From assembly GCA_019636815.1 (NCBI GenBank), contig JAHBWT010000007.1:25528-89527 (forward strand): a stretch of 64,000 bases of DNA, given 5' to 3'. This document shows, one piece after another, positions 55,519-64,000 of this stretch. Positions within the stretch are counted from its first letter, which is position 1. Each line of letters starts with the position of its first letter. Source of the stretch: Nitrospira sp. GTDB lineage: Bacteria; Nitrospirota; Nitrospiria; Nitrospirales; Nitrospiraceae. The translations under genes and the position numbers were made by a program. The notes under the pieces are model-generated. The model searched no databases. It saw nothing but the letters and a program-made list of their open reading frames with translations, and was not told where the DNA came from.

Positions 55519-57066
55519 ATGGCACGCATGATCAGAATTTTCGATACGACATTGAGAGACGGCGAGCAATCGCCAGGCGCCAGCATGAATGTGGAGGAGA
55601 AAGTCATGGTGGCCAAACAACTGGCGAGGCTCGGTGTCGATATCATCGAAGCAGGATTCGCGTACAGTTCACCCGGAGATTTCGAGGCGGTTCGACGGAT
55701 TGCCCAGGAAGTGGAAGGGCCGACGATCTGCAGTCTTGCGCGCGCTCGCCCGGAGGATATTGATCGAGCCTGGGAGGCGTTAAAAGGGGCACCGAAGGTG
55801 CGCATCCACACATTCTTGTCGACGTCCGATATCCACCTCAAACACCAGTTTCGGATGACTCGGGAACAGGCGAGACAGCGTGCCGTGGAAATGGTCCAGC
55901 GGGCTCGCGGCTATGTCGATGACGTCGAGTTTTCTCCGATGGACGCCAGCCGGTCGGATCCATCCTTTCTCTACGAAGTCGTCGAGGCGGTCATTGCCGC
56001 AGGGGCAGGAACCATCAACATTCCCGACACGGTAGGATATGCAGTGCCCCAGGAATTCGGCGCGCTGATCAAGGGGATTTGCGGTAACGTTCCAAATTCC
56101 AAGCAAGCCGTAATTTCTGTCCATTGTCACAACGATCTCGGTGTCGCGGTCGCGAACAGCTTGGCGGCGATCATCAATGGGGCCGGTCAAGTGGAGTGTA
56201 CGATCAATGGCATTGGGGAACGGGCAGGCAATACGTCGTTGGAAGAAATTGTTATGGGGCTGAGGACCAGAAAGGACTTCTATCACGCCGATACGGGGAT
56301 CAAAACAGAAGAGATCGCAAAAACCAGCCGCTTGGTGAGCAAGATCACGGGTATGGTCGTGCAACCCAACAAGGCGATCGTGGGGGCCAATGCCTTCGCC
56401 CATACTTCGGGCATTCACCAAGACGGCTTACTCAAAGACAAGACGACATATGAAATCATGCGACCAGAATCCATCGGGTTGGTTGAGAGCCAGATGGTGA
56501 TGGGAAAGCTCTCCGGTCGGCACGCATTTCGCCAGCGTTTGGAAGAGTTGGGATATAAGCTCAGCGATGAAGAGGTCAATCATGCCTTCGAGCGATTCAA
56601 AAGACTTGCCGATCAAAAGAAGGAAATTTTCGAGGAAGACCTCGAGGTCATCGTCTCCGAAGAGCTGTCGAAAATGGCGGACCGCATCACATTGACGGCC
56701 CTGCGTGTCTCAAGCGGAACCAACCAGGTTCCCACCGCCACTGTCGAACTGGAGCTGGATGGCAAAGCCATGGCTCAAACCGGAACAGGTGACGGACCAG
56801 TGGATGCGGTCTACCGCACGATTGCGGCGATCACGCAAACCAAGAGCAAATTGCTGATGTATGTAGTGAAAGGCATCACAGGTGGTACGGATGCGCAGGG
56901 AGAAGTTTCGGTACGAGTTCAAGAAGATGGCCGGACTGTCACCGGTCATGGGGCCGATACCGATATTATTACGGCCTCCGCGCGAGCCTATCTTAGCGCC
57001 TTGAACAAACTCGCCTACCTCGCGACTAAACAAGCGCAAGGAGAACAGAAGGTGAACTTGATTTGA
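55519..57066 (+). CDS. leuA: 2-isopropylmalate synthase
   Basis: 515 residues from [20 protein letters not shown] (AGAGG upstream). The frame extends 18 codons further up but overlaps leader sequence. Catalytic HMGL-like barrel: R-D-x-x-x-x at the start, [30 protein letters not shown] (zinc His pair), and [18 protein letters not shown]-terminal LeuA regulatory domain ([25 protein letters not shown] in outline) should give leucine feedback inhibition. It commits 2-oxoisovalerate to leucine and lies behind a T-box. Confidence 0.97.
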   Translation: MARMIRIFDTTLRDGEQSPGASMNVEEKVMVAKQLARLGVDIIEAGFAYSSPGDFEAVRRIAQEVEGPTICSLARARPEDIDRAWEALKGAPKVRIHTFLSTSDIHLKHQFRMTREQARQRAVEMVQRARGYVDDVEFSPMDASRSDPSFLYEVVEAVIAAGAGTINIPDTVGYAVPQEFGALIKGICGNVPNSKQAVISVHCHNDLGVAVANSLAAIINGAGQVECTINGIGERAGNTSLEEIVMGLRTRKDFYHADTGIKTEEIAKTSRLVSKITGMVVQPNKAIVGANAFAHTSGIHQDGLLKDKTTYEIMRPESIGLVESQMVMGKLSGRHAFRQRLEELGYKLSDEEVNHAFERFKRLADQKKEIFEEDLEVIVSEELSKMADRITLTALRVSSGTNQVPTATVELELDGKAMAQTGTGDGPVDAVYRTIAAITQTKSKLLMYVVKGITGGTDAQGEVSVRVQEDGRTVTGHGADTDIITASARAYLSALNKLAYLATKQAQGEQKVNLI

Positions 57067-57132
57067 TGCGGATACGCACGGTACAGTTTTCATCGTTCGG
57101 GCCTAGTGCATTCCCTGGAAGGAGGCCGCTGC

Positions 57133-57495
57133 GTGTGGAAGGTTGTGTTGGGGGATCGACCGGAGTTCTTGGCCGGCGACCATACCCGTTTGCGGGAGAT
57201 CCTTCATCCTGCTAAGCATCCGCTTGACCTGGGGTATAGTCTTGCCCATGGAAGGCTGAGCTCAGGGCAACGGTCAAAACGACATATCTTGACCTCTTCC
57301 GAAGTCTACTATTTTATCTCCGGCCAAGGGCGATTCACGATCAATGACCAGGTCACGCCGATCGAAGCTGGAACCACGGTGTATGTTCAGCCTGGAGCGG
57401 AGCAATACCTCGAAAATACGGGAACAGTCGATATTGAATTCTTGTGTTTGGTGGATCCCGCTTGGCGTGAGGAAGACGAAACGGTATTGGAATAG
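57133..57495 (+). CDS. Small cupin-domain protein
   Basis: About 120 residues starting with GTG at 57133, which has AAGGAGG 7 nt upstream. It is a single cupin barrel: [20 protein letters not shown] (the first His and Glu of the metal motif) and [20 protein letters not shown] (the second motif, but with Gln where the metal-binding His is expected). Because one ligand appears replaced, metal binding or catalysis may be altered. It sits between leuA and leuB with short gaps, so it may support the leucine pathway or only be co-expressed. Function unknown. Confidence 0.8.
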   Translation: MWKVVLGDRPEFLAGDHTRLREILHPAKHPLDLGYSLAHGRLSSGQRSKRHILTSSEVYYFISGQGRFTINDQVTPIEAGTTVYVQPGAEQYLENTGTVDIEFLCLVDPAWREEDETVLE

Positions 57496-57530
57496 GCCAT
57501 GGGGCGATTGAACGATCGAAAGGAGAAGCA

Positions 57531-58607
57531 GTGAAGGCCAAGATCGCAGTGTTAGCCGGTGATGGAGTCGGGCGTGAAATCGTTCCGGAGGCCGTAAAAA
57601 TTCTCAAGGTGATCGCGGAAAAATACGGCCATACGTTCGAATTTGCGATAGCAGATATCGGGGGGCAGGCGCTCGATAAGTTCGGTGTGCCGTTGCCGAA
57701 CGATACCTTGACGCTTGCCAGACAAAGTGACGCCGTCTTATTGGGAGCGGTGGGAGGCCCTCGGTGGGAGAGTTTTGAATACAGCCTCAGGCCGGAGCGG
57801 GCGCTCTTGGGAATCCGCGAAGCCTTAGGCCTCTATGCCAATCTGAGGCCGGCGAAGGTGTACTCCAATCTTGTGGATGCCTCTACCTTGAAGCGGGAGG
57901 TCGTCGAAGGGATCGATATCCTTGTCATTCGCGAACTCACAGGTGGTATCTATTTTGGCAAGCCCAAAGGCATCGAAAAGCTGCCGAACGGTCAGGAGCG
58001 GGGGATCAATACGGAGGTTTATTCCACGGAGGAAGTTCGTCGGATTGCCAAGGTTGCGTTCGAAGCAGCCAGGAAACGGCGCAAGAAAGTGACCTCGGTC
58101 GACAAGGCCAATGTGTTGGAATCCTCTGAGCTGTGGCGGAAGGTCGTCATCGATGTCCATACGTCCTATCCGGACATTGAATTGGGACATATCTATGTTG
58201 ATAACGCCGCCATGCAATTGGTCAGAAATCCACGACAATTCGATGTCCTGCTCTGCAACAACATGTTCGGAGACATTCTCAGCGATGAAGCAGCGATGCT
58301 CACCGGTTCGATCGGAATGTTGCCCTCAGCCAGCATTGGGGCGAAGGTCGGTCTGTTTGAGCCGATTCACGGGAGCGCTCCGGACATTGCAGGCAGAAAC
58401 ATCGCCAACCCCATTGCGGCCATCGCGTCGGCTGCCATGATGTTGTCATACGCATTTCAACTTGAGAAAGAAGCCGAAGCCATCGAGCAAGCCATCATAA
58501 AAACGCTCGATCTTGGCTATCGTACCAAAGACATCCAGAGCCCAGGTGCCCGGATCGTCGGGACGGTTGAGATGGGCGATGCGATCGTTAAGAACCTCAA
58601 CGAGTGA
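57531..58607 (+). CDS. leuB: 3-isopropylmalate dehydrogenase
   Basis: 358 residues starting with GTG (AAGGAG upstream). Motifs: [31 protein letters not shown], the substrate Arg region [30 protein letters not shown] and the metal-binding [20 protein letters not shown], then [18 protein letters not shown]. It oxidises isopropylmalate with NAD in leucine synthesis. leuC/leuD are not in this window. Confidence 0.97.
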   Translation: MKAKIAVLAGDGVGREIVPEAVKILKVIAEKYGHTFEFAIADIGGQALDKFGVPLPNDTLTLARQSDAVLLGAVGGPRWESFEYSLRPERALLGIREALGLYANLRPAKVYSNLVDASTLKREVVEGIDILVIRELTGGIYFGKPKGIEKLPNGQERGINTEVYSTEEVRRIAKVAFEAARKRRKKVTSVDKANVLESSELWRKVVIDVHTSYPDIELGHIYVDNAAMQLVRNPRQFDVLLCNNMFGDILSDEAAMLTGSIGMLPSASIGAKVGLFEPIHGSAPDIAGRNIANPIAAIASAAMMLSYAFQLEKEAEAIEQAIIKTLDLGYRTKDIQSPGARIVGTVEMGDAIVKNLNE

Positions 58608-58620
58608 TCGGTGCTGAGCT

Positions 58621-59829
58621 ATGGCAGCCATTCTCTCCACGTGGCGCATTAATACATTGGCAGGCAGCGGAGAATCCGGATATTCGGGAGACGGCGGGTC
58701 CGCAGCACTGGCATGTCTGAACGAGCCGAAAGGGGTCACGCTCGATAGCCATGGCAACGTGTACGTGGCGGATTCGGAAAATCACGTCGTTCGCAAAATT
58801 GATCGAACGACCGGGGTGATCTCGACGATCGCAGGCCTGTCAGGCCATGAAGATGAGGAGATGATCGACCGGCCAAACGACACGTCCGTGGCGACAGGGG
58901 AAGATCCTCTTGCCGACTACAATCCAGAGGAGAGCGGCAAGTCATCCTACTGCCAACACACAGACTTGAGTGGAACGGTCAGATATTGGTCAAATAAGAC
59001 ATCTACCCTCCAACGCTACGCAGGGGATGGGGGACCGGCGGTCTGCGCACGCCTCAATTTCCCGACTGCGGTGGCTGTGGATCGAGAAGGGAATGTCTAT
59101 ATCGCCGATACCATGAATCATAGGGTCAGGGTGGTCAAGGCGGAGACCGGCGTTATTTCAACGTTGGTCGGGACCGGCCAAGCCGGGTTCTCTGGTGATG
59201 GAGGGCCGGCCCATCAGGCAACCCTCAACGAACCAGCCGCGCTGATCATCGATGAAAGGAACACACTCTATATTACCGACCAATCCAACCATCGTATTCG
59301 GTCGGTAAACCTGAATACCGGTGTGATTCAAACCATCGCCGGAACCGGAGCTGCGATGTACGACGGAGATGGGAAACCTGCAGTCGATGCAGCTCTTGCA
59401 GGCCCGGGTGGATTGGCGCTGGCGGATGACCGACTGTATATTGCCGATACCTTCAACGGCCGAATCCGAAGCGTTCAACTCTCGTCAGGACGGATTTCCA
59501 CAGTGGCGGGTGATGGGGCAGCTTACCGGTATAAGTCGCCATCCGATCCGCCGTCGCCGAGCCTCGCACGCCCGACGGGAATCGCGATCGATCATGACGG
59601 GGATCTCGTCCTCACAGATTCAGATAATCACCTTGTTCGACAATGGGATTGGGCCTCAGGAACGGCATTCTGCGTGGCAGGGAACGGCGGCCCCTCGTAT
59701 TCGGGTGATCGCGGCGCTGCAAAAGAAGCCGGACTATGCTATCCCTTCGGCATCGCCGTTGATCACGATGGATCGTTGTTGGTGGCCGACACATTTAATC
59801 ATCGTATTCGCTTGCTGGTCTTGGAATAG
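58621..59829 (+). CDS. NHL-repeat beta-propeller protein
   Basis: 402 residues made of about six NHL repeats. The recurring units read like NTLAGSGESGYSGDGGSAAL, AVDREGNVYIADTMNHRVRV, LIIDERNTLYITDQSNHRIR and AIDHDGDLVLTDSDNHLVRQ, each ending in D-x-x-N-H-x-V/I-R. There is no signal peptide at the annotated start, so it may be cytoplasmic, unless export is by another route. A linker of about 70 residues without repeats (about 80-135) interrupts the first two units. NHL propellers bind proteins, ligands or RNA, or act as lyases; the role here is unknown. It lies 13 nt after leuB and 7 nt before asd. Confidence 0.88.
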   Translation: MAAILSTWRINTLAGSGESGYSGDGGSAALACLNEPKGVTLDSHGNVYVADSENHVVRKIDRTTGVISTIAGLSGHEDEEMIDRPNDTSVATGEDPLADYNPEESGKSSYCQHTDLSGTVRYWSNKTSTLQRYAGDGGPAVCARLNFPTAVAVDREGNVYIADTMNHRVRVVKAETGVISTLVGTGQAGFSGDGGPAHQATLNEPAALIIDERNTLYITDQSNHRIRSVNLNTGVIQTIAGTGAAMYDGDGKPAVDAALAGPGGLALADDRLYIADTFNGRIRSVQLSSGRISTVAGDGAAYRYKSPSDPPSPSLARPTGIAIDHDGDLVLTDSDNHLVRQWDWASGTAFCVAGNGGPSYSGDRGAAKEAGLCYPFGIAVDHDGSLLVADTFNHRIRLLVLE

Positions 59830-59836
59830 GAACGTC

Positions 59837-60859
59837 ATGGTCAAGAAAAAACCTGGATATACGGTAGCGATCCTTGGTGCGACCGGCGCGGTCGGGAAGG
59901 AAACACTCGAGATCTTGGAAGAACGCAAGTTTCCACTCATGAACCTGAGACTCTTCGCATCCAAACGATCCGCCGGGGAGGTCATGACCTGTCAGGGTGA
60001 GGAGTGGAACGTCGAAGAATTGACCGAATCTTCGTCCTTCGATGGAGTGGATTTTGCGTTTATCTCCGCGACCGATGCCATTAGCAGAGAATATGGCCAA
60101 CGGTTGGGAGCGGCCGGTATCGCCGTAATCGACGACAGTGCCGTATTTCGTATGGATGATGGAGTTCCTTTGGTGGTTCCGGAGGTGAATGCCTCCGCCT
60201 TGCAAGATATGTCTCGGGGAATCGTGTCCATTCCGAACTGCACGACCACTCCGTTGGTCATGGCGCTCAAACCGCTTCACGACGCTGTAGGAGTGAGACG
60301 TGTGGTGGTGACGACCTTTCAGTCTGTTTCAGGAACCGGCGCTGCGGCGATGGACGAACTGATGGATCAAACAAAGGATTTGCTGGCGTTCCGGGACGTG
60401 ACGGCCGAAGTCTATCCCTACCAGATTGCGTTTAATCTTTTGCCGCATATCGGTTCGTTCAGCGAGGCAGGCGACTGCTCGGAAGAAGTGAAAATCGCGA
60501 AAGAAACGAGGAAGATTCTCGGCGTCGCAAACCTTCGGGTCACCGCGACGACAGTGCGAGTGCCAGTGCTTCGTTGCCACTCCGAAGCGATCAACGTGGA
60601 ATTGGAGCGTCCACTGAAGGCAAATGAGGCACGTGCCGCGCTGGCAGCCATGCCGGGTGTGATCGTGTACGACGATCCGTTCAAGAAACTGTATCCCATG
60701 CCACTCGACGCAACCGGGAAGGATGAGGTCTACATCGGCCGGATCCGGGAAGATGAGTCGATCGCAAACGGGCTCAATCTGTGGGTTGTCTCCGATAATC
60801 TCCGAAAAGGCGCAGCACTAAATGCCATTCAGATCGCGGAATGCTTAATAAACGGCTAG
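59837..60859 (+). CDS. asd: Aspartate-semialdehyde dehydrogenase
   Basis: 340 residues from MVKKKPGYTVAILGATGAVG; the frame continues upstream through the NHL gene, but this ATG gives the family length and the N-terminal GATGAVGKETLEIL. The catalytic Cys is in SIPNCTTTPLVMAL, followed by TTFQSVSGTGAAAMDEL and the active-site His region VPVLRCHSEAINVE. It provides the branch-point intermediate for Lys/diaminopimelate, Thr and Met. It is co-oriented and nearly contiguous with the NHL gene. Confidence 0.97.
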   Translation: MVKKKPGYTVAILGATGAVGKETLEILEERKFPLMNLRLFASKRSAGEVMTCQGEEWNVEELTESSSFDGVDFAFISATDAISREYGQRLGAAGIAVIDDSAVFRMDDGVPLVVPEVNASALQDMSRGIVSIPNCTTTPLVMALKPLHDAVGVRRVVVTTFQSVSGTGAAAMDELMDQTKDLLAFRDVTAEVYPYQIAFNLLPHIGSFSEAGDCSEEVKIAKETRKILGVANLRVTATTVRVPVLRCHSEAINVELERPLKANEARAALAAMPGVIVYDDPFKKLYPMPLDATGKDEVYIGRIREDESIANGLNLWVVSDNLRKGAALNAIQIAECLING

Positions 60860-60916
60860 CATCGCGAGCCATGTCGTTGGAGCAGTGAGGCACTCTGCCG
60901 GGCGGGATGAAGGTTG

Positions 60917-61171
60917 ATGCCGGAATGGGAGACTTTTGGCAAAATCTTGATCGGAGTCGGTATCGGGATCGTGGTCCTCGGCCTTCTCTTCCTCCTCGCA
61001 GACCGCATTCCCGGGCTCGGAAACCTCTTCGGGTGGTTCGGGAAACTTCCGGGTGACATTTCCATCAAACGGGAGAATTTTAGCTTCTACTTCCCCATCG
61101 GAACCAGTATTGCTCTCAGTATTCTTCTGAGTCTGCTATTCTATTTCATAGGATGGCTCTTTCGCAGATGA
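60917..61171 (+). CDS. DUF2905-family small membrane protein
   Basis: 84 residues from MPEWETFGKILIGVGIGIVV (an in-frame TTG precedes it). Two membrane helices (about 8-27 and about 60-80, IALSILLSLLFYFIGWLF) flank the conserved loop RIPGLGNLFGWFGKLPGDIS, the DUF2905 signature. The family is widespread and of unknown function. Its stop overlaps the ATG of the SpoIID-domain gene (ATGA). Confidence 0.9.
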   Translation: MPEWETFGKILIGVGIGIVVLGLLFLLADRIPGLGNLFGWFGKLPGDISIKRENFSFYFPIGTSIALSILLSLLFYFIGWLFRR

Positions 61172-62388
61172 TCGTAACCCGGTTTTGGACTCTTGCCCTT
61201 GGACTAGGGTTGTGCCTCGGCTGTATGGCGATGCCGGAGGCAGAAGCGGCGACAGCGATTCGCGTTCTGTTGGCTCGTGATGTCCAGCAGGTGGAAATCT
61301 CGAGTGGGCAGACCATTTTGGTGACGGATCATCGTCAAGAAGCCTGGTCGTATCGAACGCCCGTGCGGATCGAGGCGCGAGGCCGTGCGATGCTCCTGAA
61401 TGGAAAGCCGGTGCTGGCCGATCGACTAACGTTGAGGGCAGGAAGTCACGACTTGGATCTTTGGCTCACCAAAAAAGGGAATCGGACCCTGCGCCATGTG
61501 GATTATGAGAAAGACGCGTTGCAAGTCAGTGGAGCGATACAGCTCATCCGAAAAGGAAAAAGTCTGCTCGTCGTCAATCACGTTGACTTAGAGGAGTATG
61601 TGAAAGGTGTGGTGCCGGCTGAGGTCAATGCCACCTGGCATCTCGAGATATTGAAAGTGCAAGCAGTCGCTGCGCGGACGTATGCACTGTACCAACAGAT
61701 GCTGAGTGCCGCTCGTACCTATGACGTGGCGGCCGGGATCCAAGATCAGGTCTATCGCGGCCGACGGGGCATCGATGCGCGGGTCGCGCTGGCAGTGGAG
61801 TCTACCAGTGGACTGGTTGTGACATATAAGGGGGCTCCCATTTATGCGGCGTTCTCCTCGACGGCTGCCGGTGTGACGGAAGATGCCATGAATGTATGGT
61901 CGAAGGACCTGCCCTACTTGAAAGGTGTCGAATGCCCGTTTGATGTGGAGTCTCCATTCTACCAATGGAAGGTGTCCTTAAATCTGGACATGTTGGAGAA
62001 GGACCTGCGGAAACAAGGATTCTCGGTCGGCACAATCAAAGAGATCTCCCCCCGTACCCATAGTCGCGCCGGACGAGTGGCGACGCTCAGGATTATACAT
62101 TCCGAAGGTGAGCTTATTATCCGCGGAGAGGACCTGCGTAAGGCGGTCGGGTATACGATCGTGCCAAGCACCCAGTTTACGATCGAGTCGATTGGCGAGG
62201 TACTCGTCCTTTCCGGATACGGAGCCGGCCATGCAGTCGGACTCTGCCAATGGGGTGCAAAAGAGTTGGCGGAGTTGGGCTACTCGTTTTCGAGCATTCT
62301 GAGTTACTACTACCCTGGAACAGAACTCCAGGACGCATTTTTGACTCAGGCCCCTCCTATGCCGGCCACCATGGTCCCGCCATCATAA
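61168..62388 (+). CDS. SpoIID/LytB-domain exported protein
   Basis: About 406 residues from MIVTRFWTLALGLGL; the ATG overlaps the previous stop, and an ATG 15 nt further up is less likely. A signal peptide with a possible lipobox (LCLGCMAMPEA) is followed by a SpoIID domain: VNHVDLEEYVKGVVPAEVNA, LKVQAVAARTYALYQ, AAFSSTAAGVTEDAMNVW and the end motif LSGYGAGHAVGLCQWGAKEL. Such domains are lytic transglycosylases acting on denuded peptidoglycan glycans. Here it is probably a cell-wall enzyme in the periplasm. Its TAA overlaps the queA ATG. Confidence 0.92.
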   Translation: MIVTRFWTLALGLGLCLGCMAMPEAEAATAIRVLLARDVQQVEISSGQTILVTDHRQEAWSYRTPVRIEARGRAMLLNGKPVLADRLTLRAGSHDLDLWLTKKGNRTLRHVDYEKDALQVSGAIQLIRKGKSLLVVNHVDLEEYVKGVVPAEVNATWHLEILKVQAVAARTYALYQQMLSAARTYDVAAGIQDQVYRGRRGIDARVALAVESTSGLVVTYKGAPIYAAFSSTAAGVTEDAMNVWSKDLPYLKGVECPFDVESPFYQWKVSLNLDMLEKDLRKQGFSVGTIKEISPRTHSRAGRVATLRIIHSEGELIIRGEDLRKAVGYTIVPSTQFTIESIGEVLVLSGYGAGHAVGLCQWGAKELAELGYSFSSILSYYYPGTELQDAFLTQAPPMPATMVPPS

Positions 62389-63407
62389 TGCAGCTGTTCG
62401 ATTTCGACTTTCCATTTGACCCATCACTTATCGCGGTGGAACCGATCGTTCCACGCGATCACGCGCGGCTGCTGGCCTTCAACCGAAATACGCAGCAACT
62501 AGCCCATTGTCATGTCACCGATCTTCCGCATCTGTTAGAGCCGGGCGATCTCCTCGTTGTGAACGACACGAAGGTTTTGGCTGCACGGGTGCCGGCAATC
62601 AAAAGATCGACCGGTAAACCAGTCGAGGTGTTGTTTGTGAGGGAATGTAGTGAGGGCCGATGGGAAATCCTAGTCAAAGGTGCATTCCATGTCGGACAGG
62701 TCATCGAGTTCGGCGGATATGTCCGTGCCATGATCGTCAAGCGAGATGCAACGGGGACTGAAGTGGACGTGGAATGCCCGATGCCCGTCGATGTGTTTCT
62801 CGAAGAACATGGATCGATGCCTCTCCCGCCATACATCAAACGCGCGCCGATTCAAGAAGATCACCGGTGGTATCAGACCGTTTTTGCCAAACATGGGGGG
62901 GCGATTGCTGCCCCGACGGCGGGACTTCACTTTACTGAAGACCTGTTTCGACGGATGAGGGGGTCTGGGATCAACGTTGCAACAGTGACACTCCATGTCG
63001 GTCTAGGCACGTTTAAGCCAGTGACGACGGAACAGATTGAAGATCACCAGATGGGTGCAGAAAGATTTACGATCAGCGAAGAGGCTGTGAGAGCGATCCA
63101 GGAAACCAAACTGGCCGGTGGCCGCATCGTGGCCGTTGGGACCACGGTTGTCCGCACACTGGAGACTGTCATGAAAGAAAAGGGGGAGATCGTACCGATG
63201 TCAGGCGAGAGCCGGCTATTTATTACACCGGGGTTTCAGTTCAAGATAGTCGATGCCCTTATGACGAATTTCCACCTGCCACGGACGACCTTATTGATGT
63301 TGGTCTCAGCCTTCGCCGGAATCGAGCCCATTCGCAGAGCCTATGAAGAGGCGATCAAAGAGCGATATCGCTTCTACAGCTATGGCGACGCGATGCTGAT
63401 CGTTTAG
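62388..63407 (+). CDS. queA: S-adenosylmethionine:tRNA ribosyltransferase-isomerase
   Basis: 339 residues from MQLFDFDFPFDPSLIAVEPI; the frame is open further up but there overlaps the SpoIID gene. Motifs: R-D-H-A-R-L, DLPHLLEPGDLLVVNDTKVL, AAPTAGLHFTEDLF, ATVTLHVGLGTFKPVTTEQI, GRIVAVGTTVVRTLET, and the end MTNFHLPRTTLLMLVSAFAG. It makes epoxyqueuosine in tRNA. It ends the plus-strand run; a convergent chaperone gene follows. Confidence 0.97.
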   Translation: MQLFDFDFPFDPSLIAVEPIVPRDHARLLAFNRNTQQLAHCHVTDLPHLLEPGDLLVVNDTKVLAARVPAIKRSTGKPVEVLFVRECSEGRWEILVKGAFHVGQVIEFGGYVRAMIVKRDATGTEVDVECPMPVDVFLEEHGSMPLPPYIKRAPIQEDHRWYQTVFAKHGGAIAAPTAGLHFTEDLFRRMRGSGINVATVTLHVGLGTFKPVTTEQIEDHQMGAERFTISEEAVRAIQETKLAGGRIVAVGTTVVRTLETVMKEKGEIVPMSGESRLFITPGFQFKIVDALMTNFHLPRTTLLMLVSAFAGIEPIRRAYEEAIKERYRFYSYGDAMLIV

Positions 63408-63445
63408 TCTCTTGGAGTCATTCCTGGATGGAAGGCAGCAGAGAT

Positions 63446-64000
63446 TTACAGCAGCTCCCGGCGGATGGTGATGGGCAGTTTGGCTTTCATCGATTGCTGG
63501 AATGAAACCAGGGCCCGCTGCTGCTTCTGCAACAACATATCATCCAGCACTCGCTGCTTGGATTCAGCCGTCTTGGCGGGATCGGAGTCTTGTGGCCTGG
63601 TCATGAGGGCTTGGCCTTCCTCAATCTCCATAGGGGTCAACGCGACGGAATCCCGCACAATCATCCGGGCTTTATTCGCCAAGACTTCCTGGTGCTGAAT
63701 CGCCTCAAAAGCAGCCGGTGTTAAATGATTAGCGGCCAGTACGCGTCTGTAGAGTTCCGGGTCGAAGGCGCCGTTTTTCTGAAAAACCGGCGTTTGCATG
63801 ATGAGTTCGCGTAGATCCGCATCGGAGACGCGCACACCCATTTCTTCGGCAGCGATGATCCACACTCGGCTGTCGACGAGTTGTCCGACCACAAAGTCTT
63901 TGAACTCCTCCTCCTTGAACTCACTCGTGACATTCTCTTTGTAGATGCGGCGCATGTTTTCGTACGTGCGCTTGAACTCATCAAGGGAAACGGTTTGAGC
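63446..64000 (-). CDS. Partial SurA/PpiD-type chaperone, cut by right window edge
   Basis: The C-terminal 184 residues of a protein whose start lies outside the window; the frame stays open to the edge (reading AQTVSLDEFKRTYENMRR before the first internal ATG). The helical pattern F-K-R-T-Y-E...FKDFVVGQLVDSRVWIIAAE, GVRVSDADLRELIMQTPVFQ, KNGAFDPELYRRVLAANHLT fits the SurA-N/PpiD N-terminal chaperone domain. The visible part contains no parvulin (rotamase) domain and ends soon after the helical domain. It is probably periplasmic or membrane-anchored, assisting outer-membrane protein folding (inference). Confidence 0.8.
   Translation of the reverse strand, partial: AQTVSLDEFKRTYENMRRIYKENVTSEFKEEEFKDFVVGQLVDSRVWIIAAEEMGVRVSDADLRELIMQTPVFQKNGAFDPELYRRVLAANHLTPAAFEAIQHQEVLANKARMIVRDSVALTPMEIEEGQALMTRPQDSDPAKTAESKQRVLDDMLLQKQQRALVSFQQSMKAKLPITIRRELL

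Noticed and set aside
55298..55841. Minus-strand open frames across the T-box leader and the start of leuA
   Set aside because: They are antisense to a structured RNA element and to a conserved enzyme start.
59369..59836. Upstream in-frame extension of asd
   Set aside because: It overlaps the NHL gene in another frame, has no family similarity, and the ATG at 59837 gives the normal Asd N-terminus.

Overview
The window looks like chromosome of a Gram-negative, autotrophic bacterium of the Nitrospira type; this is inference, since no 16S gene is present. Three things point there. First, there is a complete bacterial proteasome locus (mpa, dop, a UBact/Pup-like modifier, prcB, prcA, pafA), including the UBact form of the modifier known from Nitrospirae. 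Second, there is a five-gene 2-oxoacid:ferredoxin oxidoreductase cluster of the Hydrogenobacter type used in the reductive TCA cycle. Third, several lipoproteins, an outer-membrane protein and SurA-like/HtrA-like envelope factors indicate an outer membrane. GC looks uniformly moderate to high, except for a few AT-richer accessory patches.

Layout. 1-5.2 kb is accessory: the edge of a membrane protein, a TPR protein, small membrane ORFs, a higBA toxin-antitoxin pair, an outer-membrane protein and a DUF3574 lipoprotein. 5.3-10.3 kb (minus strand) holds a membrane-anchored CHASE2/sigma-54 activator with a TPR/Sel1 partner, then an exported protein and a HIT protein. 10.5-12.9 kb holds an HD-domain protein, a YjbQ protein and an HtrA-like protease that lead directly into the proteasome/UBact operon (12.96-19.67 kb). 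19.7-28.5 kb holds a YheT hydrolase, a decayed class II aldolase, tRNA-Asn, the ferredoxin oxidoreductase operon (minus strand), an exported TPR protein and YciI and DUF2203 proteins.

28.9-40.8 kb is a long plus-strand housekeeping run: rho, rpmE, a strong terminator, prfA, prmC, murA, then hisG-hisD-hisB-hisH-(lipoprotein)-hisA-hisF-hisIE and a HIT protein. After an AT-richer, frameshifted nuclease-like gene come dnaG-rpoD, tRNA-Ile(CAU), a zinc-ribbon coiled-coil protein, RNase HIII, an M48 lipoprotein protease and the RNase P RNA. An IS5-family element (49,195-50,007) sits just behind rnpB.

50.2-63.4 kb is a branched-chain amino acid and lipid block: ilvB-ilvN-ilvC-psd-pssA, then a T-box leader with a leucine specifier, leuA, a cupin protein, leuB, an NHL-repeat protein, asd, DUF2905, a SpoIID-domain protein and queA. 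The window ends inside a minus-strand SurA/PpiD-type chaperone gene.

The most notable biology is the UBact-proteasome operon. By eye it departs from the actinobacterial model in the Mpa C-terminus, the PrcB processing site and the PafA active-site motif. Also notable are the T-box in front of leuA, the CHASE2-sigma-54 activator fusion, and the degraded or frameshifted accessory genes.
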